Shown: one piece after another, positions 45,544 through 52,803 of the stretch
Layout of the letters: every line of letters starts with the position of its first letter
Position numbering within the stretch: the first letter of the stretch is position 1
NCBI RefSeq assembly: GCF_007489275.1
Contig: NZ_VLNR01000022.1
Span: 19,931 to 83,930, forward strand
DNA length: 64,000 bases
Origin: Aquimarina algiphila
Lineage (GTDB): Bacteria; Bacteroidota; Bacteroidia; Flavobacteriales; Flavobacteriaceae
Direction: 5' to 3'
Translations under genes and position numbers: made by a program
Notes under the pieces: model-generated
Told to the model about the DNA's origin: nothing
What the model saw: the letters and a program-made list of their open reading frames with translations, nothing else
Databases searched by the model: none

Positions 45544-45855
45544 ATGCAAACTAAACAACAACTGCCAAATGCTACTTTGGTCTTAATATTCGGTATTGTT
45601 TCAATCGTTACCTGTTTTTGCTATGGAATTCTTGGTCTAATATTTGGAATTATAGCTTTAGTAATTGCAAAAAGATCTATTGAATTATATAATGCTAACC
45701 CGGAACTATATATGGGTTATGAAAATCTAAAAGCCGGAAGAATTTGTGCAATCATTGGTACTATAATGAGTTCTTTATACCTTCTTATAATTATAGTATA
45801 TATCATATTTATGGGAGCAGCTTTAATGCCTTGGTCAGAAATAATGAATCAGTAG
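45544..45855 (+). CDS. CCC-motif (DUF4190-like) membrane protein, copy 2
   Basis: The 103-residue protein matches the copy at 44078 (LPNATLVLIFGIVSI, ELYNANPELYMGYENLKAGR, two membrane segments), but its motif reads CFCYG rather than CCCYG. It lies 9 bases after the third DUF2752 gene and ends the run, just before a strong terminator. Confidence 0.78.
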   Translation: MQTKQQLPNATLVLIFGIVSIVTCFCYGILGLIFGIIALVIAKRSIELYNANPELYMGYENLKAGRICAIIGTIMSSLYLLIIIVYIIFMGAALMPWSEIMNQ

Positions 45856-45870
45856 ACTATATGTTAAATT

Positions 45871-45903
45871 AAAAAAGGAGATTACTAAGTAATCTCCTTT
45901 TTT
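45871..45903. terminator. Bidirectional terminator between the membrane-gene run and rocD
   Basis: AAAAAAGGAGATTAC pairs perfectly with GTAATCTCCTTTTTT around TAA, with A and T runs on the outer sides. Confidence 0.88.
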
Positions 45904-45925
45904 AATTTGCACAATACTTATTTCT

Positions 45926-47203
45926 TTACTCAAATTCTTTCAATGTTTCTGTAATAATATTTACACAATCCATCAATTCCTCTTTATTCATTATTAGTGG
46001 CGGTGCAAAACGAATGATATTTCCATGAGTTGGTTTTGCTAAAAGACCATTTTCTTTAAGTGCAACACAAATATTCCATGCGGTTTCACTCTCTTCATCA
46101 TCATTAATTACAATAGCATTTAATAATCCTTTACCACGAACTAGATTAACTATTTTAGAATTCTCTATATACTTGTTTAATTCTGATCTAAATAGTTTTC
46201 CCATTTCGAAAGCATTCTCAGCAAGCTTTTCATCTCTAACCACTTCTAAAGCAGCTACTGCTACAGCAGCAGCAATAGGGTTTCCTCCAAATGTACTTCC
46301 GTGATTACCTGGTTTTATTACTTCCATAATATGATCATCAGCAAAAACAGCAGAAACAGGATACGCCCCTCCACTCAGTGCTTTTCCTAATATCAAAATA
46401 TCAGGTTTTACATTAGGCTCTCCAGAACAATTTTTATCATCACATGAACAATTTCCACAAGTAGCTAATAATCTTCCTGTTCTGGAAATACCAGTTTGTA
46501 CTTCATCTGCCAAGAATAATACATTATACTTTTCACAAAGTTCTTTTGCTTTTGCCAAATACCCTTCAGAAGGCACATATACTCCTGCTTCTCCTTGTAT
46601 TGGTTCTACTAAAAAGCCTGCTACATTTTTATTGTTTTTTAATGCATCTTCTAATGCAACAAGATTATCATATTCTATTTTAATAAACCCTGCTGTATAT
46701 GGTCCAAAGTTTTTCCTGGCTACAGGATCATTTGAAAATGATATGATGGTTGTTGTTCTTCCGTGAAAATTATTTTCGCATACTACAATTTGAGCTTCAT
46801 TCTCTGAAATACCTTTCTTTTCATATGCCCATTTTCTACAAAGCTTCAATGCTGTCTCTACCGCTTCTGCACCAGTATTCATTGGTAACAGTTTATCAAA
46901 ACCAAAAAATTCGGTAGCAAATTTCTCGTACTCTCCTAACTTATCATTATAAAAAGCTCGAGATGTCAACGTTAATGTTTGTGCTTGATTTACCATTGCA
47001 CCCACAATTTTAGGGTGGCAATGTCCTTGATTTACCGCAGAATATGCACTTAAAAAATCATAGTATTTTTTTCCTTCTACGTCCCATACATATACACCTT
47101 CACCTCGGCTTAAAACCACGGGTAACGGATGGTAATTATGAGCTCCATACTTGTTTTCTAAATCGATTGCTTGTTGTGAATTTAACTTGTCTAAAACAGC
47201 CAT
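45926..47203 (-). CDS. rocD: Ornithine aminotransferase with cysteine-rich insert
   Basis: RocD moves the delta-amino group of ornithine to 2-oxoglutarate, giving glutamate semialdehyde. The 425-residue protein is a class III PLP aminotransferase: K274 in ILGKALSGGAYPVSAV is the Schiff-base lysine and LADEVQTGISRTGRL is the substrate and PLP region. An insert between GRLLAT and KPDIL carries four cysteines (C249, C252, C254, C259) in CGNCSCDDKNC, a metal-binding-like cluster not present in textbook ornithine aminotransferases. It appears monocistronic. Confidence 0.93.
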   Translation of the reverse strand: MAVLDKLNSQQAIDLENKYGAHNYHPLPVVLSRGEGVYVWDVEGKKYYDFLSAYSAVNQGHCHPKIVGAMVNQAQTLTLTSRAFYNDKLGEYEKFATEFFGFDKLLPMNTGAEAVETALKLCRKWAYEKKGISENEAQIVVCENNFHGRTTTIISFSNDPVARKNFGPYTAGFIKIEYDNLVALEDALKNNKNVAGFLVEPIQGEAGVYVPSEGYLAKAKELCEKYNVLFLADEVQTGISRTGRLLATCGNCSCDDKNCSGEPNVKPDILILGKALSGGAYPVSAVFADDHIMEVIKPGNHGSTFGGNPIAAAVAVAALEVVRDEKLAENAFEMGKLFRSELNKYIENSKIVNLVRGKGLLNAIVINDDEESETAWNICVALKENGLLAKPTHGNIIRFAPPLIMNKEELMDCVNIITETLKEFE

Positions 47204-47451
47204 TTTTTACTAATTTAAATTTATAAAATAACCATTCCTTCTATACCTTTATCCTTTCGATAAGTCTCGAAAATTCAGCGTGGGAGAGAAATCATCCCTA
47301 AGAGAGCCGCAAATTACTAAATCTTTATCAAATTATCAGAAAGGACGGGGTACTTTTAAATAAAACAAGAAAAACACTTAGGATCAGAGGTATATATTAC
47401 GAATTCAGTTAATTTCTATTTTAAAATCACCAAGTATGTTGCCTTATTCTA

Positions 47452-47835
47452 TTAAGGTTTTTCACCTGCCAAAGAGGACACTTGTAGTTCTAATCTTTTA
47501 ATTTCTCTTAATAATGCATTTTTATCCATTTGCATCCAAGAAAATAACTTCAATAATGCTGTTATCATAATACAGAAAAAACCTGCGCTACCCCATTTGA
47601 TAAGTTCATTCGTATTATCAGTATTTAGAAACTGAATAAGACAATAAATGAAAAGTACAAATGCAATAATATTCACAATTATCATCATTATCATAACCCA
47701 TCTATGCCTGGTATTAAAGAGCCCTCCCACCATATCAATAAGGTTCTGCTCATCTAGTTCGTCATAAAACTTTGCCTCTTCCTGAGTCAATGTCTCTTTA
47801 ATCAATTGATCAATATCTTTCATTTTATTATCCAT
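47452..47835 (-). CDS. DUF6768 family membrane protein
   Basis: The 127-residue protein has a charged N-terminus, two membrane helices (IMMIIVNIIAFVLFIYCLIQ and the following WGSAGFFCIMITALLKLF) and a C-terminal heptad segment LLREIKRLELQVSSL. The WMQMDKNALLREIKRLELQV tail is the mark of DUF6768, which regularly follows ECF sigma factors in flavobacteria. Its start overlaps the sigma-factor stop by 8 bases, so it is translationally coupled and may act as its regulator. Confidence 0.8.
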   Translation of the reverse strand: MDNKMKDIDQLIKETLTQEEAKFYDELDEQNLIDMVGGLFNTRHRWVMIMMIIVNIIAFVLFIYCLIQFLNTDNTNELIKWGSAGFFCIMITALLKLFSWMQMDKNALLREIKRLELQVSSLAGEKP

Positions 47836-48382
47836 GATTTCTATTTTTTAGAATTAATTTCAATTTTTCTCTAGCGTTAAACAAACGCGATTTAACTGTA
47901 CCTGCCGAAACGTTTATAATCTCGCTTATTTGCTTGATGCTATATTCTTCTAAGTAAAAAAGGTGAAGTACTAACTGTTGATTATGAGGTAACTTTTTAA
48001 TCGACTTCTTTAATAGAATAGAAGGATCTGAATCATTATGATCGTATTCATTTGTTGAATTTTTATGATCATAATGGTAACTATTTAAACTCTCTAATTC
48101 TTTTTTATGTTTACGTAACCAATTAATAGCATTTCTAGTCACAATCGTCAATGCCCAACTCCCAAAACTATTAGGGTCTTTCAGGCTACCAATTTTTTGC
48201 AATATAACACTCCAGCTATCTTGAGCAATATCCTTTGAGTTTTCAATATCATTGGTATACCAATAGGCTTGCTTGCATAATTTCACATGCCACCTTTTAA
48301 CAAGAATTGCTGCAGCTTTTCTGTTTCCGGATTGGCATTGTAAAACCAACAAAGAATCGAATGTTTTATTGGTATTTGTCAT
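47828..48382 (-). CDS. ECF-type RNA polymerase sigma factor
   Basis: The 184-residue protein, starting at ATG 48382 (MTNTNKTFDSLLVLQCQSGN), is a sigma-70 family ECF factor. Region 2 is around residues 15-85 (KAAAILVKRWHVKLCKQAYW, DIENSKDIAQDSWSVIL), and region 4 with an HTH is at the C-terminus (LVLHLFYLEEYSIKQISEII, VSAGTVKSRLFNAREKL). A longer frame upstream (to 48505) runs into the divergent rlmD gene and is rejected. It is coupled to the DUF6768 gene. Confidence 0.9.
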   Translation of the reverse strand: MTNTNKTFDSLLVLQCQSGNRKAAAILVKRWHVKLCKQAYWYTNDIENSKDIAQDSWSVILQKIGSLKDPNSFGSWALTIVTRNAINWLRKHKKELESLNSYHYDHKNSTNEYDHNDSDPSILLKKSIKKLPHNQQLVLHLFYLEEYSIKQISEIINVSAGTVKSRLFNAREKLKLILKNRNHG

Positions 48383-48486
48383 ACTAACCTTTATACTATA
48401 GACGTAGAAAAATGAAATAGGTTCATTTTTTTGTTTCTTTTTTATAAGATATCCCGAATAATTAATAAGTATATCTTTTCTATTCT

Positions 48487-48494
48487 TATTTTTG
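48487..48494 (+). promoter_or_regulatory. Putative -7 promoter element TATTTTTG of rlmD
   Basis: Matches TAnnTTTG and is followed by GCGCC and then directly by the rlmD ATG, so transcription would start at or next to the start codon. No -33 TTG at normal spacing is visible. Confidence 0.5.
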
Positions 48495-48498
48495 CGCC

Positions 48499-49908
48499 AT
48501 GGCAAGAAAAAACAGAAGACAAGTCTTTGAAAAGATAGAGGTTATTGACGCAGGTTCAAAAGGCAAGAGTATTGCTAAAGCTCCTGATGGAAAAGTTATA
48601 TTCATTAATAATGCAGTACCAGGAGATATTGTAGATATTCAAACTACAAAAAAAAGAAAAGCTTTTTATGAAGGCAGTGCAACTGTTTTTCATAAAAAAT
48701 CAGATAAGCGTGTTGATCCAACCTGTAAGCATTTTGGTACCTGTGGAGGGTGCAAATGGCAATTTATGGGATATGAACATCAATTAGCATATAAACAACA
48801 AGAAGTAGTAAATAATTTGACTCGTCTGGGTAAAGTCGAATTGCCTGAAGTAAGTAACATTCTTGGATCAGAAGATCAGTTTTTCTATAGAAATAAAATG
48901 GAATTTTCTTTTAGCGACAGTAGATGGCTAACTCTTGAAGAAATTCAAAGCAATACTGAAATTGAAAATAGAAATGCATTGGGATTTCACATCCCGGGAA
49001 TGTGGGATAAAATCCTCGATATTGACACATGTTATCTTCAAGAAGATCCAAGTAATGCTATACGAAATAAAGTAAAAGCATTTGCCACAAAAAATAACCT
49101 CTCCTTTTATAATGCAAGGAAACAACAAGGTTTTCTACGAACTTTAATGCTTCGAATTGCATCAACTGGAGAAATTATGGTTTTAATACAATTCTTTCAT
49201 GAAGATGTTGAAAAAAGATCACTTTTATTAGATTATATTGCATCCGAATTTCCTGAAATTACTTCATTACAATACACAATTAATCCAAAAGGTAATGATA
49301 CTATATATGATCAAGATGTTATTTGTTATAAAGGGAAAGATCATATTGAGGAGGAAATGGAAGATTTACGTTTTAAAATCAATGCGAAATCTTTTTATCA
49401 AACCAATTCAAAACAAGCATATGAGTTGTATAAAATAACTCGAGATTTTGCTAATCTTACAGGAGAAGAATTAGTATATGACCTATATACAGGAACGGGA
49501 ACTATTGCTCAATTTGTTGCAAAAAAAGCTAAAAAAGTAATTGGTGTAGAAGCTGTTCCTGAAGCAATTGAAGATGCCAAGGAGAATGCAAAACGTAATA
49601 ACATTAACAATACAGAATTTTATGTTGGTGATATGAAAAAAGTTTTCACCAAAGATTTTATAGCATTACATGGTCAACCAGAAGTAGTTATTACAGACCC
49701 GCCTAGGGATGGGATGCATAAAGATGTTGTTGGCCAACTACTAAACATTTCTCCAGAAAAAATAGTGTATGTTAGTTGCAATAGCGCAACACAAGCTAGA
49801 GATCTGGCATTATTAGATGAAAAATATAAAATAAGTAAAGTGCAACCCGTAGATATGTTTCCTCAAACATATCATGTTGAAAACGTCGTTTTACTCGAAA
49901 AACGATAA
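48499..49908 (+). CDS. rlmD: 23S rRNA (uracil-5-)-methyltransferase RlmD
   Basis: RlmD uses S-adenosylmethionine to methylate C5 of a uridine in 23S rRNA. The 469-residue protein has an N-terminal TRAM-like domain (about 1-65), the iron-sulfur ligands C76, C82 and C85 (CxxxxxCGGC), and a C-terminal Rossmann methyltransferase with YDLYTGTGTIAQF, DPPRDGM and the catalytic cysteine C427 in VSCNSATQARDL. Start at ATG 48499 just after a promoter element. E. coli has two other paralogues with this fold, so assignment to RlmD rather than a related RumA/TrmA-like enzyme rests on overall resemblance. Confidence 0.9.
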   Translation: MARKNRRQVFEKIEVIDAGSKGKSIAKAPDGKVIFINNAVPGDIVDIQTTKKRKAFYEGSATVFHKKSDKRVDPTCKHFGTCGGCKWQFMGYEHQLAYKQQEVVNNLTRLGKVELPEVSNILGSEDQFFYRNKMEFSFSDSRWLTLEEIQSNTEIENRNALGFHIPGMWDKILDIDTCYLQEDPSNAIRNKVKAFATKNNLSFYNARKQQGFLRTLMLRIASTGEIMVLIQFFHEDVEKRSLLLDYIASEFPEITSLQYTINPKGNDTIYDQDVICYKGKDHIEEEMEDLRFKINAKSFYQTNSKQAYELYKITRDFANLTGEELVYDLYTGTGTIAQFVAKKAKKVIGVEAVPEAIEDAKENAKRNNINNTEFYVGDMKKVFTKDFIALHGQPEVVITDPPRDGMHKDVVGQLLNISPEKIVYVSCNSATQARDLALLDEKYKISKVQPVDMFPQTYHVENVVLLEKR

Positions 49909-50016
49909 TTCAAAAATTCGTTAAAATTCTACCGTTAGTTTTATTTTAAAAACTAGAGAATATAAATTTTTGCACGCATTTCATCTATTTTTTTAATCAT
50001 TTCATATTTTATTACA

Positions 50017-50048
50017 GCATTATTCATTAATTTATTAATGAATAATGC
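50017..50048. repeat. Perfect 14-bp inverted repeat
   Basis: GCATTATTCATTAA and TTAATGAATAATGC form a perfect 14-bp stem around TTTA. No T run follows in either direction, so it is not an ordinary terminator; it could be a protein-binding dyad. Confidence 0.75.
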
Positions 50049-50208
50049 CATAATTAGTTATAATCTCATTTTCTTTAACAAAAAACAATTAAAAATCTGA
50101 AATTCAATATCTTGAATTCAAAATAAAACTAAATTACGTTTAATATTTCGATGGTTTTACCGTAAAAAGTTAATGGTTTGACTGTATTTAATATTATGCG
50201 TTATTTCC

Positions 50209-50216
50209 TACATTTG
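50209..50216 (+). promoter_or_regulatory. Putative -7 promoter element TACATTTG
   Basis: Exact TAnnTTTG match 65 bases before the ATG at 50281. The upstream TTTG (50177-50180) is about 28 bases away, wider than the usual spacing. Confidence 0.45.
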
Positions 50217-50280
50217 TACTCGAAGATTGCTACTACAATAAATTTATAGTCAAACCAGAAGTTTACTTAAACTAACAACT

Positions 50281-50589
50281 ATGAGAAATGTGGTAAAAAT
50301 CCCTCTTATCTTCATTCTTCTAATTTTAATTTATTTCGTGTTTACAACAGGTTCTGACGAAACGATTCATCAACAAATTAACGAAACTAAAAATCAAGTT
50401 GTACAAGATGCTATAGAACAATACAATATTATTAAACGAAATGGATCTGATCTGGAAATCTCTATGCATGCCGGTTTTGTAGCCGATGCTTTTCTTAAAG
50501 TTGGAGATAAAGAGAATTATTCCAAATGGAAAAAAATAGAAAATCAAAAAGAACAAAAAGCTAAAAATGCTAATGTTCGTTTACCATAA
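50281..50589 (+). CDS. Small membrane-anchored protein, unknown
   Basis: The 102-residue product has one N-terminal hydrophobic segment (VVKIPLIFILLILIYFVFTT) and an acidic to basic helical remainder (ETKNQVVQDAIEQYNIIKRN). No lipobox and no known family. It is preceded by an exact promoter -7 element and followed after 44 bases by another small exported protein, probably in one transcript. Function unknown. Confidence 0.65.
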   Translation: MRNVVKIPLIFILLILIYFVFTTGSDETIHQQINETKNQVVQDAIEQYNIIKRNGSDLEISMHAGFVADAFLKVGDKENYSKWKKIENQKEQKAKNANVRLP

Positions 50590-50633
50590 ACCTTTCTACA
50601 CACAAATTATTTTACTTTTTCAAGGCTACCCCC

Positions 50634-51044
50634 ATGATAACACCAAATTTTAAAAAAAGAGAGTTGGTCACAAGACTCCTTATATTTTTTCTAACTTGCA
50701 TTTTATTAACATCCGGAACCGTATTACTTAGTTCACACTCAAATGACAAAAGAATATTATTCAATTCTGGAATAAATAAAAAAAGTACATTTTATTTTAC
50801 TAAATCAGAGGCATTAATTGCATCTCATTCTATCATTAACAGAAGATTAAGATCCTCTACTATTACATCCTTTGGAAATAATGATGAAAATGTAAGAATC
50901 ATTAATGACACCACTTTTACCGTTGTAAATTATGTTGAATGGATTGATATAGAAGGAAAAAACCAAAGAAATTATTATAGTTGTACGGTTACTTTTAATC
51001 AAGATTGTACCACCAATGCAAAAAATTTAGTTTTTCTAGAATAG
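50634..51044 (+). CDS. Small membrane-anchored protein, unknown
   Basis: The 136-residue product begins with a basic stretch and a hydrophobic segment (LLIFFLTCILLTSGTVLLSS) and continues with a beta-rich soluble part (IINDTTFTVVNYVEWIDI, YYSCTVTFNQDCTT). It has no family I recognise. It shares a likely transcript with the gene upstream and ends 65 bases before the first of two matching hairpins. Confidence 0.6.
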   Translation: MITPNFKKRELVTRLLIFFLTCILLTSGTVLLSSHSNDKRILFNSGINKKSTFYFTKSEALIASHSIINRRLRSSTITSFGNNDENVRIINDTTFTVVNYVEWIDIEGKNQRNYYSCTVTFNQDCTTNAKNLVFLE

Positions 51045-51109
51045 TACAAGTATACCCTTTAGATTATGGCAACTTGATGTAGCAATCTTCTACATTTTCT
51101 ATTGCGGTT

Positions 51110-51139
51110 ACCGGGAACTGCAACATGTTCCCGGTTTTT
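51110..51139 (+). terminator. Terminator, stem ACCGGGAAC
   Basis: ACCGGGAAC pairs perfectly with GTTCCCGGT around an eight-base loop, followed by a short T run. It ends the transcript from 50634. Confidence 0.8.
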
Positions 51140-51249
51140 AAAATAAATTACCCCCAACCCCTTTTTTTACTTGAGATAAAACACGGTGGAAAGATTCGGG
51201 GCTTTTCTTTAGAAGCAAAATCAATTTTTCGTTTTCCACTAGTGTTTAT

Positions 51250-51284
51250 ACCGGGAATTTACCTCATAGTTCCCGGTTTTTTTT
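51250..51284 (+). terminator. Terminator, same stem repeated
   Basis: ACCGGGAA pairs with TTCCCGGT, with a long T run. The stem is the same as at 51110, 140 bases upstream, but no gene lies between them. Confidence 0.85.
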
Positions 51285-51529
51285 GTACAATAAATTAAAC
51301 AGTCAAACAATTAAAATATCTTTAGATTTTATTTAACAAAGCAACATTAGAACTTTATTTGAGTCTTTTATTTTTGAAAAATAACTAATATGAATTGGTT
51401 TATCTTTTATATTTTTGGTCATTTAAATTATGATTTTTATAAGTATAATAATAAAAGTCTAAAAAAACATTTTGCAAACAAACACTAAAGCTCTATTTAA
51501 AAAATGATTTTGCTAGAAAAAGATGCTAT

Positions 51530-52048
51530 ATGAGAGTACTTAAATATTTATTATTTACACTAAGCTCAATTTTTATTTTAGGTTGTGAGCGAGATGACAT
51601 CTGTGCAGAAGGTACTCCTACAACTCCACTGCTTATTATTAAGTTTATAGATTTTGATAATGGTACCGAAATAAAAGCTCCGTCAGAGCTACAAGTAAAA
51701 GCTGTAGCTGTTGATATGGATGTAGAAGACCCATTCCCACTAGGAAGTGTTACTGATTCGATCTTAATACCCCTTAGAACTAATTCTTCTATTACTGATT
51801 ATGAACTCACTATAGATTCTAATACGACCAACGAACCAGAAACACCCGCTAATACAGACGTCATAAGCATTCAATATACAACTGTAGAAGAATATGTAAG
51901 TAGTGCTTGTGGATTTAAGATTAACTATGAAGGATTGACTATATCTCCTCCAGTTGCTGGAGATGATGGGAGTTGGATCAAAAATATAACAATACAAAGA
52001 GAAGACGTAACCGATGAGACAACTGCACACGTATTTATTTTTCATTAG
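51530..52048 (+). CDS. DUF6452 family lipoprotein
   Basis: The 172-residue lipoprotein has a lipobox ending at C19 (IFILGC). The mature protein fits DUF6452: ERDDICAEGTPTTPLLIIKF at the start, a central IPLRTNSSITDYELTID and the end YVSSACGFKINYEGL. Its stop overlaps the start of the next gene by 35 bases. This pair with DUF6048 recurs in flavobacteria, so they probably work together at the outer membrane. Function unknown. Confidence 0.8.
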   Translation: MRVLKYLLFTLSSIFILGCERDDICAEGTPTTPLLIIKFIDFDNGTEIKAPSELQVKAVAVDMDVEDPFPLGSVTDSILIPLRTNSSITDYELTIDSNTTNEPETPANTDVISIQYTTVEEYVSSACGFKINYEGLTISPPVAGDDGSWIKNITIQREDVTDETTAHVFIFH

Positions 52049-52748
52049 TCTATTAATAACCTGTTGTTTCTATGGACAAGAAGAACAAAACACTAAAATC
52101 AAAGATACACTTCCGGTTAAATCTAATGATACTTTGCCTCCGGCAGAAAAATATGGTTTTAGAGCAGGTGTTGATCTTGGAAGAATAATTCGTTCTGCAG
52201 TAGACAATAAATACTCTGGCTTTGAGATTGTTGGAGATTACAGGTTTTATAAAAATTTCTATATTGCTGCCGAGGTAGGTAATGAGTCTTTAGTTAGAGA
52301 TGAAGAAAACATTGAAGTAGAAGGTTCTGGAAGCTATATTAGAGCAGGAGTTGACTATAATATCTACGATAACTGGTACGGAATGCAAAACAATATCTAT
52401 GTAGGTGTACGCTATGGATTTTCAACCTTTGATCAGACTCTTAATGAATATACAATTTTTACTGGCACAAATTACTTTGGTCCCAATACAATAACTGATA
52501 AAATTGAAGTTAAAGACCTTAATGCTAGCTGGGCAGAACTTGTACTGGGCATAAAGGTAGAACTTATCAGAAATCTCTATTTAGGAGCTAATGTATCTTT
52601 AAGGACCTTAATAACCGAAAAAAAACCTGATAGATTTGATAACCTTTACATTCCTGGATTTGGAAGAACAAATGATTTTAGTAGTATTGGTGTAGGTTAT
52701 GGATACTCAGTAAGCTACCTTATTCCATTTTTTAAGAAGAAGAAATAA
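52014..52748 (+). CDS. DUF6048 family outer-membrane protein
   Basis: The 244-residue product has a signal peptide (LHTYLFFISLLITCCFYGQ) and a beta-barrel-like mature part with repeated amphipathic strands (YGFRAGVDLGRIIRSAVDNK, YSGFEIVGDYRFYKNFYIAA, GSYIRAGVDYNIYDNW, NIYVGVRYGFSTF) ending in a lysine-rich tail. This matches DUF6048. The ATG lies within the DUF6452 gene, a 35-base overlap. Probably an outer-membrane protein with the DUF6452 lipoprotein as partner. Confidence 0.8.
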   Translation: MRQLHTYLFFISLLITCCFYGQEEQNTKIKDTLPVKSNDTLPPAEKYGFRAGVDLGRIIRSAVDNKYSGFEIVGDYRFYKNFYIAAEVGNESLVRDEENIEVEGSGSYIRAGVDYNIYDNWYGMQNNIYVGVRYGFSTFDQTLNEYTIFTGTNYFGPNTITDKIEVKDLNASWAELVLGIKVELIRNLYLGANVSLRTLITEKKPDRFDNLYIPGFGRTNDFSSIGVGYGYSVSYLIPFFKKKK

Positions 52749-52803
52749 TCTTTATTATCTCTTATTTCTTATATTGTTTGAATATTTTATAATATTCTCA
52801 CAC

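Larger units (their letters stand above)
49909..50280. other. Gene-free stretch after rlmD
   Basis: 372 AT-rich bases without an open frame of protein-like quality. They hold a perfect inverted repeat (50017-50048) and the promoter element at 50209-50216. Confidence 0.5.
51045..51529. other. Gene-free stretch with twin terminators
   Basis: 485 bases without a protein-like open frame. Hairpins at 51110-51139 and 51250-51284 share the same stem, and 51140-51249 between them could be a short untranslated RNA. The rest is AT-rich. Confidence 0.5.

Noticed and set aside
48383..48505. Longer N-terminus for the ECF sigma factor
   Set aside because: It runs into the rlmD start on the other strand and is basic and low in sigma-like residues; MTNTNKTF at 48382 fits the family.
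52774..52803. TTG start of gamma-glutamyltransferase
   Set aside because: ATG 52804 directly precedes the signal peptide.
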